This document shows, in pieces, positions 48,702 through 61,891 of a stretch of 64,000 bases of DNA. Below the pieces are notes generated by a model. That model was not told where the DNA came from. It ran no database searches and saw only the letters and a program-made list of their open reading frames with translations. This stretch comes from Eleusine coracana subsp. coracana (taxonomy: Eukaryota > Streptophyta > Magnoliopsida > Poales > Poaceae), in assembly GCA_032690845.1 (NCBI GenBank), contig CM064430.1, positions 5,070,949-5,134,948 on the forward strand, written 5' to 3'. Position 1 is the stretch's first letter, and each line of letters opens with the position of its first letter. Position numbers and translations under genes: made by a program.

Positions 48702-50800
48702 CTCAACACTGAGAGAATCGGAAGGAGAGCAAATGGGACTACTTACCTCAGAGTCGGAGGTTTGAGCAATGAATTGAGCTCTTCAAGCGACGAGAAATAA
48801 GTAGACTCTTCACTCTTGGCATTCGGAAATAATCGGAAACTGGTGCCGCCGCCGATATGTATCCACCGTACTTAATATTTTTATTAATAAGAGGAAGGCC
48901 TATACTGAACGATAATAAGTAGAGCTGTTCCTTTCCATTACGTTTGAAATTCTAAATTAACTAGTAAGTTTACCTGCGCTAATAGCGTGGCTAGAATAAA
49001 TATTTAACATTTGAATAGTAGATTGTACTTATATATTATATGTTAAAAAACTATTTTTATGCACATATATTTCTTTGTATTTCCATAGTGCTTAAATTAA
49101 AAGATTGTTATAAATGAAATTGGATTTGTCCCACTTTTCTACAACTAAAGATTTGATGACTCCATTAGTTAAATGATTATTAGGGTATTATAAATCAACG
49201 GTTTGATAAAATGGTTACAAATTAGTTGTATTGATGTTTTTTTCATATTATTTCTTAAGTTCACAATAATTATGTTGGGGAACGTTTGTGCTTAAAATTT
49301 TTGGCCATATAAATTTTAAAGAATAATCATTAATGAAAAATAACTATTAAAATATTGTGAAATAATATAGACCTTATTAATCTCTCCTAATTGCATCATC
49401 GACGATTATTGCTCACCATGATTTTTGTTTTTCTTATTCTTCCTAAAACATATATGATGATACTGGCATAAGTGTTGGCACCGCTTCAGTACCTCCTAGT
49501 ACTCTAAGATAGTCCATTGATGCACATACATACGCGCCATGATATTGGGGCTCATGGTTATCCTCGCTATCATCCTTATTTTTTATGCTATATCATTACT
49601 GATGCAGGATGATGAAATAAGGTAGTTAAGCATATTGTAGAAGCTGGTCATTGACATGTTGCACTGCCCTATGCCCTTACCACATCTATCCATGTAGCTC
49701 TCCTAGAACTTCTTATCTAGCTTGATGTTACTACTAGTGTTGGTTTGTTTTAGGTTGTCTTGTGACATCCAATAGTTCCAAGCATTCTCGTCGTTCTGTG
49801 TCAAATCTTCCTCAGCAGTCACGCCTCTCTTCCTTGGCATGTGGGGTGACGGGCCACAACAATGCTCTCTCCTTGCTCGCTGGTGGAGCCTAGATCTAGA
49901 TAGGATGAGCTTGGTTGCGAGTAGATCTGAACCAGGGTGGCAACAACAAAAGACACTTATAGACAATGCCATGGAGGTGGTAGATCTAGCTATTCGAGCG
50001 CAGATCCAACTATGAAGCTGGCACGACGTCTAGATCCAACCATTGATGGGTGGCACTATGGTGTGTGTCGGGGATCCAGGCGGTGCATCAGGGCGGCGCG
50101 ATGATGTGCATCAGGGCTTCAAGCAGCACAATGGTGCGATGACACGATGGGTGGGTATCATATGGCGTATGGTGCACGGGTCGAGACAGCGGTGCGACTG
50201 CTAGTGTTTCTAGACCGTGACACTGTTGCAAAGGGTTTTAGGAGCCCAACATGCCGCTTCTTTCCTTTTAAAATGTTTTTTATTTCCTTTTCAGCGGCAA
50301 TGGTGGTGTACACCAGCATCCTCCCATTCTGTAGTAGTGAATGCTAAATAAATTATAGTTAAGAGATTTGTTGCCATTCGAGTTAGATAATAAGGAATAT
50401 AGACGAATATATGTTTTATCCTTTTTACATGCAAACTAACAATAGTTTTTGAGCGTCGACACTTCCAATAAAAATAGGGCTGGGTTAGTTACGTGACTAT
50501 GATTTTTTCAGCCGGTAAAGTATAATAGAGTTTGTACTTATTGTGTTTCAATTCTTGATCAGATATAGTTACTATCACTGTCGCAATGAAAAAAGGATAT
50601 TGTGTCCAAAAAAAAATGGTGGCAGGAAAGCCAATATGCGTGGTGGGAGATTGAAGTGGGTGGGGAATCTGATTTTTTCTTCTTCTTTATTAATCCAAAT
50701 GTGTCTATTTATTAATTAATTTTATCCTTTTGTCAATTGGAGTTTAGGGAGATCGGGGTGGGTGGGGATATGATTTTCTTTTCTTTTTTATTAATCCGAA
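48702..50800. other. Upstream region of Hsp70 and intergenic DNA
   Basis: 48702-48880 is the probable 5' untranslated region and promoter. After that the DNA is AT-rich to 49400, then mixed. Short open frames at 49703-49972 (-) and 50147-50347 (+) have no recognisable family. Confidence 0.35.
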
Positions 50801-50814
50801 TTTGTCTATTTATT

Positions 50815-51330
50815 AATTAATTTGGTCTATTTGAGTTGGATATGGACTCTTTTTTGGATGGATCTAGACCGTTCAATCTTCATAAAATCCAATGGTATAG
50901 AGCTTCTCTTTTTTAGATTAATATGGTAATTTCGTGGTCCTGAAAGCGAACGTGATGGCTCCTTTTTCTCTTCAAATAAGAAGATAATCGAATTTGTCTA
51001 TTTATTAATTAATTTGGTCTATTTAAGTTGGATATGGACTTTTTTTTTGGATAGATCTAGATCGTTCAATCTTCATAAAATCCAACGGTATAGAGCTTCT
51101 CTTTTTTAGATTAATGTGGTAATTTCATGGTCTTGAGAGCGAACATGGTGGCTCCTTTTTTTTCTTGAAATAAGAAGATAATAGATTTTTTTTGGATGGA
51201 TCTAGACCGTTCAATCTTCATAAAATCCAACGGTATAGAGCTTCTCGTTTTTAGATTAATGTTGTAATTTTGTGGTCCTAAGAGCGAACGTGGTGGCTCC
51301 TTTTTCTCTTCAAATAAGAAGATAATAGAT
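50815..51330. repeat. Three-copy tandem repeat, unit about 145-190 bp
   Basis: Units begin near 50815, 51005 and 51183. Each contains GGATCTAGA(C/T)CGTTCAATC, a CATAAAATCCAAYGGTATAG block and a GCGAACRTGRTGGCTCC block. The third unit lacks the TTTGGTCTATTT start. Short upstream pieces (50700-50815) repeat the TCTATTTATTAATTAATTT segment. Confidence 0.88.
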
Positions 51331-52639
51331 ACTATAACACATGCGCTTTCACACGCAGAAATACATTCTTGCCGTAAACATGCTAAGTACTTCATACATG
51401 CGCTCGTTGCTACTATACTGCCTGTTCATAATAGGTTGGTTTGATTGAGCTGCCTCAAACGACACCGTACACATGCACACATCTACATCCTTACGTGGAA
51501 ACGGAAACACCTATCACCCATGCAACAAAAATATAGCAGAAGTGCGCTTCAGCAACCTAATTTAAAAACAATGGGTTATCACCTATTCATGTCATCCGGA
51601 CTGGTTGCATATCAGAGAGTTCAGCAGGGCTAAATAACGAAATTCAGGCCTAAAGCTGAATAAACAACAGAGCAAGCGAGATGGGCATACTAGTGTCGAA
51701 AATAGGAAAACAAAAATGAGAACGAATTCCACCCAGATTTTTGACTTGGGTTAAATTTTCTAATTCAATTTGAAGATGGTAATATGAAAGGTGTTAAGTA
51801 CATGGATCACGGATGGAAGTATACGGATGTTTGCTGCAAACTTCTGCAACAGAGACGTAGAACAAGAGAACGTTCATAAATGAAAAGCGTTTTTAACAAT
51901 AATCGTATATAAAGTTATGATTGATCGAGTATTATGTAAGTCGTCATCTTAAACTTCAACTTACAGAAGGGTGTTACATCATCACACATAATGGTGGATG
52001 TCTTCTTACATTACACCGAAGCTCTGCTTACTTAAGAATCTGTGAATTTATCACCTACTACTGCTATGTCCATTCTAAGGAGGAAAAAGAAAAATAAAAT
52101 AAAATCTATCATCTCTGTCGCGTGCAGAACTCCTGTTAACATTACGGCCGAGATACACATTGACCATCTCATCATCAAAGAGCTCACTGCTGCCGGCGGC
52201 TGAGCGGCGTAAGAATCCGTCCAGTCTTCGTCTTCAGCAACAGCCACGTTCCACCTCTTCTCGAATATCTGCATTTCCTTGAACGACCTCCGCCTAACCA
52301 CTGCCCGTCCGGCCGAGTTGCCACTGCCATCCAGTGGCGAAGCCACCAATATGGCAAGCCACGGCGCCAGCCATACCTCACGCCGGCGAGACCACCCACC
52401 CTGCGCGCTCAAATTTATTTTTTCTGACGGCTGGGCAAGTTTAAACATCATCCTGATGATTGATGAAACGTTATGGGCATACAGTTATATGAGCCTATTA
52501 TTAATTAGACTTTTCTTTAATTAACACCTAACAATTGTCATTAGGATTCCTGCTGCCGCAGCTAAGTAAACACGATCGGATTTAATGATCTTTCCTCCGT
52601 CCGTCTGTCGCCTCGCCTTCCTGATTCCCTGCCATCCTG
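51331..52639. other. Intergenic, no confident gene
   Basis: A minus-strand frame at 52032-52451 (139 codons, ending in a hydrophobic stretch) has no family that I recognise and no splice partner. The rest is AT-rich. Confidence 0.3.
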
Positions 52640-52697
52640 AATCCACAACATCAATCGCCAGTGAACGGCAGCGCCGAGATGCTGGTGTACCACCACT

Positions 52698-55135
52698 CAC
52701 TATGGGAAACTGGAGCTATGCCGAGTGCCTCCATCTTTGCCGGGTACATAATATCAGGCACTCGGCAAAGATACTCTTTGCCGAGTGCCGATAAGAAAGC
52801 ACTCGGCAGACATCATGTTCGCCGAGTGCCCTACTGACGAGTCACACCGATAAGAAAGCACTCGGCAGACATCATGTTCGCTATGCCCCACTGAGAGTCA
52901 CACGGCAAAAACGAGACACTTGCATGGCTATCACTAAACAGCCTAGTATTAGGAAATGAAGCCAAATAAAAGTGGAAATAATTAATATTTCTCTAGTGAG
53001 TAGTGAGTGCTAGAGATTGTTGACGATGATTGATCGAGAGGGACTGGGTAGTAGTACAACGTAGGGTGCAGCATGTCCTACACTTTTTCGATTCGTATGA
53101 GAACATAATAAACATAGATATAAGAGGTGAGACACAGGATAATAAACATAGACAATGCATTTCTTGTAGTAACTTTTAAGTTTAATTAATCAATGCTCAG
53201 TTTATGCTATATTTGACGACAGTTCTTGTGTGGAATCTATTTGATTACTTGCACCTTGTTAATTTTCTTGCCGCCTCCCTCCCCCACGCCGACAGGCAGG
53301 ACCGCCTTCGCAGGATAGCAAGGTGAGGCAAAAAGACTCATTCTTTCCATTCAAGTTTGTAGGTAACATAACCGAATTAGACGTCTCCCGTTTGAGAGAG
53401 ATACAGTTGAAAATATGCAGATCTTTGCATATCTATAACTGTATCTCTTTTGAATTGTCCACGCTATTTGAACAGCCCGAGGATATGTAGATGGGATAGT
53501 TTTCGCGCGCTACTCCTATCTGAGACGGAGTTTTGACATCACCACCCTGTTGTTCTCCAGATACACAATCTCCTGTCCATCAGGACATGTATTTGGAGAG
53601 TAGCGGGGAGGTGCTGCCGAAATTCCTCGCCTACATGCAAGGTCTCTCTCAGCAAGTGGGACACACTCCTCCACTTATTCCTCTCCCGCCTCTTCCTGTC
53701 TTTACTCCACCGTTGCCTGGACCGTCTGAGTCTCCTGTGAGTATCTTGACAACCTTATGATTTGTTTATATTCTGTTCTTTGTCTTAGATTGTTATTTAT
53801 ACAACACTAGATGTGGTATGTATATACCAGGGATACCTCGCCAGTCGGATATATTGCCGAGTGGGCCAGGGTCCAATAAAGATAAAGACCCATGAAGATA
53901 ACTACTCGGATTGTTACTTGGAGTACACGACAAGTCAATACTAGAGATAGAAAGTTAGAGATAGAGTCCTAGTCGAAGATCACGTTATAACCGATTAAGA
54001 CACTTACCATGTAACCCTGCCCTCTGGATATATAAGGAGGGGCAGGGGCTCTTTCGGAGAGATCATCTGGAATAATACACTACAAAACACAGGACATAGG
54101 GTTGTTATCCTCCGGGAGGCCTGAACCTGTCTAAACCTTGCGTCTTATATGTCCATCGATCTTTCATACTCATACGCATACCTAGATCTACTATCGAGAA
54201 TATCTCTCGACACTAGATAACTTAGACAACCACAAACACCTTAGAAAACTTAGAATTTTATAACTTATCACTTACAAATACTTACAGAATCTCCCTTCCT
54301 CAGCGGGGGCGTCAAATAATCAGCCAGGAAATGAAGAAGAGTTAGGTGCAGGGATCGCTCGCAGCCTCTTCGAACCGCACGGACCGGAGTCTTAGTCACT
54401 TGTCAGATATTTGTACTTATCATCGTATGAACTTATGTATTTGAGTACTTGTTCACTTGTGAATTTGTAAACTTGAAGACTTACGACTTTGAATCTTTTC
54501 ATACTTATTTGAGGACTTGAGTTTGTGTTTTCATATCTATGATATGTCTGTGAGGTTATTTAAGATATATGTTTGTGATGGTATTGAGATTTATGTCTGT
54601 GATATATACTCTGTGAAAATGTAATTTTTTTGACTGTGGGGATAAGGAAAACAAAATAAAAAAGAAACTGAAAAAATGGTTTGCCAAGTGCCGTGACCAA
54701 GGTACTCGGCAAAACCTGGCAGCATTTGCCGAGTGCCGCGACCAAGGCACTCGGCAAACATGCATAGGTTTTGCCGAGTGTCAAGTGGGGCCACTCGGCA
54801 AACATGGACAATTTGCCGAGTGCCTGGTCGATGTGGCACTCGGCGAAGTTTAACATGTTTGTCGAGTGCCTGGTCAATGAGGCACTCGACAAAATTATTT
54901 GTCAGCCGTTTTTCCCGTTACTTCCTTTTTTTTTTTGCCAAGGGGGAAGATTGCACTCGGCAAAATCTTTGCCGAGTGCCCGATTTTTAACACTCGGCAA
55001 AGACTACTGTGCCGTGAGACTGGCCGTCATGCACTCTTTGCTGAGAGCCGACACTCGGCAAACATTTTGCCGAGTGCTTTACCCACCTTTGCGGAGTGCC
55101 CCGAGCACTCGGCAAACATTTTGTTTCCCGTAGTG
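52698..55135. mobile_element. Non-autonomous CACTA element with TTTGCCGAGTGCC repeats
   Basis: Terminal repeats CACTATGGGAAAC and (reversed) CACTACGGGAAAC are flanked by the 3-bp duplication ACT (52695-52697, 55136-55138). Subterminal arrays of GCCGAGTGCC or GGCACTCGGC lie at 52720-52880 and 54670-55115. These arrays generate long spurious open frames. There is no transposase. A solo LTR is nested in it. Confidence 0.95.
53812..54212 (+). repeat. Solo LTR nested in the CACTA element
   Basis: 401 bp, starts TGTGGT and ends CTCTCGACA, with the perfect duplication CTAGA (53807-53811, 54213-54217). A TATA-like GGATATATAAGG lies at about 54018-54029. Confidence 0.94.
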
Positions 55136-56185
55136 ACTGTCGGCTTTCCGTGTCGAAGCAGTAGGCCACGTCGTAGTCGTACTTGTACCTCTCTTTGCCG
55201 TCAATGTAGTCGTACCTATCGACTGACACACAGATGATGCAGCCGCCGTCGCCGACCACCGTGGAAGCCACGATCGTGGATTCTTCATCAGAGTCTATGA
55301 AGGGCGGTGGCAGAAGCGGCTGCCACTCGAGGTCATCAGGAGATGACGATGAGCCATCAGCGCTGAAGTGGAGGACCTCGAAGTTGCGTGAGCACCATAT
55401 TAGTGTATCTGATGTTGGCAGTTCGGGGAAGGACCGCATCACGTAGAGGCTTTGGCTTCCTTCTTTTCCGAGGATTGTGAAGCAGATGGGGAACCGTCCC
55501 TTGGGCTCCTTGAAGCTGGTCATGGCCATGGTGGATCGCGACTCCAGATCACAAAGGAGGGGCGGGGCCTTGTTCATGGGCATGAAAGATCCTGCTTCCG
55601 GCCTCCTCGCCTGGATTCAGAAGCGTGAACATGTCGCCCGGCGACCACGTCGATGTTGGTGAGGTGTGGCTGCACGTTCATGATCGGGGGCAGGCAGACG
55701 CCTCAGCTTCTTGATGATCCGTGATGACTCTATTATTGGCTCGTTATCACTATCGCTACCGACTATCTTGTTGTTGTTTTCCTCATCGTTTGCGGCGGCT
55801 TCTGCTTCGGCGATCGACGGGTAAAAGAGATGCTTGGAGACGTCCAGCCGGTGCAACGAGTACATGCGGCTTTTGTAGTTGCCCACCACGAGATTCACAA
55901 ATCGCTGATTCATCTCCAAGCTATACGATCTGCTAGAAGGCGATGATCAGGAGCTACGGATATTGATTGACCAAACGAGCGGCGCGGCGGCGGAACATAT
56001 CTCACGTGCACCTAAACCTCCACGCCGTGCACATGACTTTGCCCACTGCAACCCACCGTATGATTAAAGCAATCCAAAGGATCAACCATCACATCCAAGG
56101 GCTGTTTGATTTTGATAACTGTCTTGTTCTAGGGTTTTGTCATCTTTTGAAACCATCCTCCATGCCCCACCGCTTTATTAACACG

Positions 56186-57312
56186 CACTACTATAAAACA
56201 TACATATAGTAACACATGATTGTAACACTTGGGCGTTAGTGTTATAATAAATTTTATAGGAACACAAAATTATGTGTTACAAATAACTTTGTAACACATG
56301 ATTTTTATTATCAAAAAATATGTTCCAAGAAATAATTTTAGTAACAAAAATCGAGTGTTTTATTAAAAGTGTTACAAACATTATTACTTATTGTAACATA
56401 TCTAGTATAAGTGTTACAGGAAAAATATTATTATAATATAAAATAGTGTTACAACAAAAATATTAGAGAGTTGGAGTCTTATGATCTCTTGCCTAGTACT
56501 TGAATAATGCATTACATTTTTTATATTCTAATAACTTTAGCTCTGGATGTAAATTATTTTCTAAATTATGTGGTAGTGAATTCATCATTAGGATATAACT
56601 TCATCCTCTCTAATAATTATAAAACGACTATATGTTTATGTTAACCAGAATTCTATCTTAGCCTTGGTGAAAATATCACAAATTTGAAAATTATGCTTCT
56701 ATGCCAAGTAATTGAGTATCAAAACTCACTTATATATCCACATATCAAGCAATATTATTGTACTTCTTTTAACAATAGTAATATGATTCAATATTCACTA
56801 CAGTCAAACAAAAATATTGTAACACACTCTCTCAAATAGTAACACATATATGTGTTACAATAGACATTAGTTATACTTCCTTATATTACAAATTCTATGT
56901 TTAGAAATCATAATCACAACTAATTTCTAGCCTAATTGGTGTTGCCATCAATCTGAAGTGTGCCACCAGAGTTCAATTCTTGGTACAAGACATTATTTTA
57001 TATTTAACACTATTTTTTTTGGAATCATAAGTGTAACACTTTTGTCAAGTAGTAACATATATATGTGTTACAATATGATTTATTTGTATCATTTATTCTT
57101 ATCAACAGTAACAATATATCTGTTACAATAGAACTTGCTTGATTCACTTTTTCTCATAATCAGTAACATATATCTGCATTAGTACAGAACAAGCTCTAGT
57201 AACAACGCATCCTAGATCACTTATTAAATGTGTTACTATAGGTCTCAGTAACATTTATTTCTACCTCTAGTAACATATAAAAGTATTGCTAGAAGGTTGA
57301 CCTGACATAGTG
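56186..57312. mobile_element. CACTA-like element with GTGTTACA subterminal repeats
   Basis: Begins CACTACTATAAAA. It is filled with GTAACACA / TGTGTTAC motifs in both orientations from 56219 to 57265. A terminal TAGTG at 57308-57312 is followed by ACG, which matches the ACG before 56186. The right terminal repeat is otherwise poorly conserved, so the right end is provisional. No transposase is present. Confidence 0.6.
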
Positions 57313-57315
57313 ACG

Positions 57316-57850
57316 TGGCATACCAGCGAACTTCCACTGCCCACAGATAGCTCTCGGTACCTGTTCGTTGCATTACGGGGATTTGTCCAGTGGACTCTGA
57401 AAGAATTTTTTACACTATCCAACTGATGACAATAATACTCACAAAGCTCTCGGGTATATTTGTTGCAGAATAATGTCATACTGAGCACGGATTTCACTCT
57501 CGGGTGCCTAGGAACGTGTGCATGACAAGGTTTTCAAATTTCAAAGCCAACAATTAATAGACACTTGGTATGCATGACTCCCCTCACACGTAAATCAAGT
57601 CAAACAGGTTGATAAAATCTTACAAGTACTATTACTCACCAGATCGACCAGACACCTAAACACACTACTACTACACTAATCATTGTATTGTACATATGGA
57701 GCTACAATCAACATTGCAAAAAAAAGAAGCTGACAAAACATCCTAAGACCTAGAGATGAGTAGCTTATTGCTTAATTAGTTGACCATGAATTATCTGATG
57801 TCTATAGATTCTCCCATCTTCACGGTTATCTCTTCGGAGCACCGACTTGA
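57316..57850. other. Intergenic between two CACTA elements
   Basis: A minus-strand frame crosses 57267-57497 but overlaps the left element. Nothing else is recognised. Confidence 0.3.
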
Positions 57851-58070
57851 CACTACAACAAAAAGAGCTTTTAGCGGCGGACTAAGATGGCCTGTAGCGG
57901 TGGACCAACCATCCCACTGCTACGAAAGTGTAGCTAAAAATCAAACTTTTTTGCGACGGGTAATCCGTGGGAGAAACAAACCGCCACTGAAAATCTTATT
58001 GTAATGGCGGATGACAATGTTACCCGCTGCTACAAGTTTAAACAAAATAAAAAAAATGCACCGCTTGAGC

Positions 58071-58262
58071 CACCGCCGCCCTCGAGGCCAGATCCAGCCG
58101 CTGACGCCGCCTCTCAGGCCAGATCTAGCCGCCACCACTACCCTCGAGACCAGATCCAGCCGCCAATGCCGCCCCCGAGGCGAGATCCGACCACCAACGC
58201 CGCCCCCGAGGCCAGATCTGGTCACCGCCGTCATCGCCCCCGAGACCAGACTCAGCCGCCCC
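58071..58262. repeat. GC-rich tandem repeat in the CACTA left arm
   Basis: Five or six imperfect units of about 30-36 bp built on CGAGGCCAGATC(C/T)AGCCGCC. It produces overlapping open frames on both strands. Confidence 0.75.
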
Positions 58263-58469
58263 GAGGATGGTCCACCGCTTGACACTAGGGGCGACACGGG
58301 CCAGGGTGCTGGTTTGCTTGATGGGGGAGGCTAGGGAGAGTAGGCGCGCTTTCTTGGGGAGGAGAGAAGGTGTGCGCGGATCCGGCAGCCTGCATTGCCA
58401 CTGTCGGGGGAGGAGAGAACGCGCTGCCACGTGATAAAGAGAGGGCGCCACCGCATGAGTGAGAGGAGG

Positions 58470-61400
58470 TGTTACACCTCTGGTGTCAGGCACTTCCATG
58501 GCATGCCCTAGGATCAAACCCCATATGTATAAGAGCCTAAAGTCGAAGTTTGAATTTAAGTTAATCAAATTCAAAATTTAAAATCAAGTCAATTTGGTTA
58601 CCGTTGAACTATAAGTCTAGAATTTTTTATAGAACTTACCCCCACCAAAAATATATGTTGGACTCCATGATCAATTAGAATTGGTAGGAATTTTTCAGAT
58701 TTTTATTCGAGTAACTGATGCCTCAAATAAATGGTAAAAGGATCAAAAACTAGCTCTCTTCACAAAATTCCTGTTTAAATTTTTTTAGGAACTAGTAATA
58801 GTTAGTATTTTTATAAAATAGTGCACATCATGAGGAACACGCCCATATTTTTAGATTTCACAGCAGGACAATATTTTTAAAGATATGAAAATATGAAAAT
58901 GGTGCTGTTTCAAAAATCAACGAAAAAGAAAAAATTTTGTGGGACCCGCCTGTCAGCCTCGCCTGAGTCTTCTTCCTCTGAGCGGGCCCGGGTTCCCGGC
59001 GCCTCGCCGCCGCGTGGCAGCCGTACGTCGGCGACGGCCTCGCCTGGTCGGCCCGACCACCTCAAGCTCAGGGTACCTCCATGTGCTTCTTGTCATTTAT
59101 CCATTTCGGATCTCTCTCTCTTTCTTCTTTTCTCCACCCGAAGCCACGGTCACCATTGTTGCGAGCTCAGTGAGCTCGAAGTGCCCCCGCTCCAGCCCCT
59201 TCTGGCGTAGATCATCTGACTCATCCCGTGCGCCTCGTCCTTCTCTTCCATTTCCACCCGGTCCTGTCCGTCGAAACCCCGCGAGCAAGCCGCATCAATT
59301 CAAAATCCGACGACCTTCCCCGGAGCTTCGTCGCTCTCTATCGGCTACTCCGGTGAGCTCCTTCCCTTGGGAACACCTGAATCGGATGCGCATCGAGCTA
59401 CTCTTCGCGTATGTATTTTTTTTGAAATTTTTCGTGGTCGTTTGGTCTACTCCGGCGATGCGCCGCCGGTCTCCGACGTGCGGTGGCTGCCGTAGCCGAG
59501 CAGTTGCTCGTGTCCTGTGTTGAGCTGGGCCGGATCTCCTGTGGCCAGCGATCCATGTGGCCTCCGGTATGGCCTAGCCCAGAAAATCCTTTTCCCAACA
59601 AATTATTAATAGCCAAAAAATCATTTTAGCTTGTAAAATGCATAACTAATTTAATATTAGGAATTTTTGAGCAAACTAAACTTCTCTGAGTTCCTCTAGG
59701 CATGTACTACTGCATAAAAACGTCAAACTCCATTGCATGTTAATGTATTTACAGGAACTAAAATAAATAGGTAAAGGACTAATAAAATCTTAAATAAATC
59801 CAGAAAGCTAGTAAATTGTTCAAATTTTGTTTCCAACTATATTTATCTAGCACTAATCATCCTATAATATGACATATGATTATTCTCTATAATTTAGTCA
59901 CAATTAATTATTTTGCCTTTTCATTGTTTTAATTATTTAAAAATAATGGCCCCAGGCATGCAGGTGAAACATGACCAGTAAATCACCCGTGGTAGGTTTT
60001 ATTTGCAGTAAATCACCCATATACAAATGACTCCCAGAACCATGCTAAAATATTAACTTCCTTCCAACACTCGATAATGCCGTAAAGATAGTTAAGGCTA
60101 GGTAGCATTTTCGATGGATAACACCGCGTACCTTAGTACCAAATTACCAATTTTATTTGCTGGAATTCATAAAGGAAATACACTAAACGCGTCCATGATA
60201 TGTCTCGATCATATGTGTTATATTACTGAACTAATCGACACACCCCCGTACACTTTTACATGAAATATTGTCATTATAACATATTTGTTGAGGAAGTGCC
60301 ATGAAGCAAAACTTATTCTCATGTATCGCATCATCCGCATCATATAGGTCACGAGGTGAACCACGTGGAAGCGGGACAGGAGCAGGAGCCAGAAAGACAA
60401 GGAGTTGACCCCGCTAACCAGGAACAAGCTCAAGGTAAGCCCCGATGCATCCCACCTATTTTAACTATTTTATTTTCTCACTAGTTAGGGATGTAGACTT
60501 GCCTGTGCATTAGGTTTGTAGGAGTTGTTTGATAACCTAGAATTACAGTAGGTTCCCTTTACCTAATAATAGCCTCAGGACGGTAGTTGCTCTGCTTAAT
60601 ATAGGACGACTATTCGTTGAGTGGTATGGAGACCACTCATAGACCAGGAAACATTATTACTGGGAAATGATATCGGCTGAAGGAAAGTTTAGATGGGATA
60701 ACAAATGAAGACCGGGCGGGCAACTAGGTGGAAAGGGAATGACAACTTGTCTTCAAGGAGGTAGCCCCGTCCGAGTCACACCTAAGGCTATGCCTCGTGT
60801 CCGGCCCATGAGATCAAGTTTGAATGTACTGTTTGCATGCTGGAGTTATGGGCCCAGTAAACTGACGTAGCTACGACTACTGCCTGGTTGCAAGAGAGTC
60901 TTCTCCCTTCTTTGGTGGAACTGGGGCTGAGGGGAGGGAAGAATCCACCCATGGATGGCGGCACGGGGCGCATCGCGTTGGGGGACCCTCCTCGGGGGAG
61001 TCTGGACCCGGAAGACCTTGTGGTACCGTAGCGAAAGGTTGCTCCATGCGGCTTCTTGGAGGCGCGTATGGATCGTGCAAGCAGGTTCTCCTACAGGATG
61101 TAAATCGATTCGAGTTGCTGCCCCTCACAGTAATGAGTACCACTTGATAACTCCGCCGGAACAGTGTCGGAAGCCATTAAAGTGGTTGAAAGGGTTTAAT
61201 ATTTCTGTTGGGAAATTATTATTAATTTTATTGTAACCATAATTGTTGTAGCCATAATGCAAACTAAATTTACTATTTACCTATTAACTTAACCTGATGC
61301 TAAAACTTGAAAACTAAGGATTTATTCTTAGACGGGCTTTTGGCAACATGAACCCTACCTTTAGCCTGTGCATGTCTAGGAGTCGGTTGTAGCTGGCCAC

Positions 61401-61891
61401 CTTGACGGGTCAGTCTTGCTAAGTAAACTAGTTACTCAGGGCGACGTTCTATGTGGTTTTCAGATGACCAGGGCGGAGACTGCCACTGCGGTGGGAGATT
61501 CCACTGGGAAGGCCAGCGACCTGACTGCTGGAACATCGAGTGGGAACGGCTCACCGATGATGAGGAGGAGTAGGCCATTGATTGCCGGCAAGGTGTTTGG
61601 GCAAACACCTACAAGCCTGATGTTCTGTGTGAATCTTCGTGAGAGGGCGAATGTATCTTACTTATCTCGTTGGACCATTTTATTTCCGTTAAACTCTTTG
61701 CTTCCGCACTTTTAAAGACTCTGGTTTGTAATGTAAATTCGGATATATGTAAAACTCTGTACACTATCTATATTCTCTTTGCAATTATCTTCGCATGTCA
61801 TGTGTTGTACTATTGGACGTCGCAGCGCGTGATGTCACCCGAGAAAGATCCTGGAATGGAGCCGGCTCCGTGGTAAGCTGGTTCTGTTACA
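58470..61891 (+). repeat. Long LTR family copy D, solo, with 5-bp target duplication
   Basis: 3422 bp, starts TGTTACACC and ends TTCTGTTACA, flanked by GGAGG (58465-58469, 61892-61896). It aligns by landmarks with copies A and B, for example a GTAAATCGATTCGAG-type block near 61099 matching about 40365. This copy proves that the family is an LTR. It has no coding region. Confidence 0.92.

Larger units (their letters stand above)
52640..55919 (-). pseudogene. DUF1618-like gene, disrupted by a CACTA element
   Basis: Starts near 55919-55913 (an MNQRFVNLVVGNY-like N-terminus seen in a large grass family of unknown function, with a LHRLDVSKHLFY segment). Reading continues across at least two frame changes at about 55600-55700. 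The frame at 55583-55139 contains FEVLHFSADG, PLLPPPF and GGCIICVSVDR segments. At 55136 a CACTA element begins. On its far side the frame resumes for about 17 codons (down to about 52648), then stops. The C-terminal part of the family is missing. Family assignment is by pattern memory and should be confirmed. Confidence 0.65.

Noticed and set aside
48702..48830. Heat-shock elements upstream of Hsp70
   Set aside because: TTC and GAA triplets occur, but not as contiguous correctly spaced inverted units.
54556..55237. Overlapping open frames on both strands with repeated CRVP or SAN motifs
   Set aside because: They are translations of the CACTA subterminal GCCGAGTGCC repeats, not a gene.
58004..58334. 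Pro/Arg-rich open frames on both strands
   Set aside because: Produced by a GC-rich tandem repeat inside a CACTA arm; no family match and no splice context.
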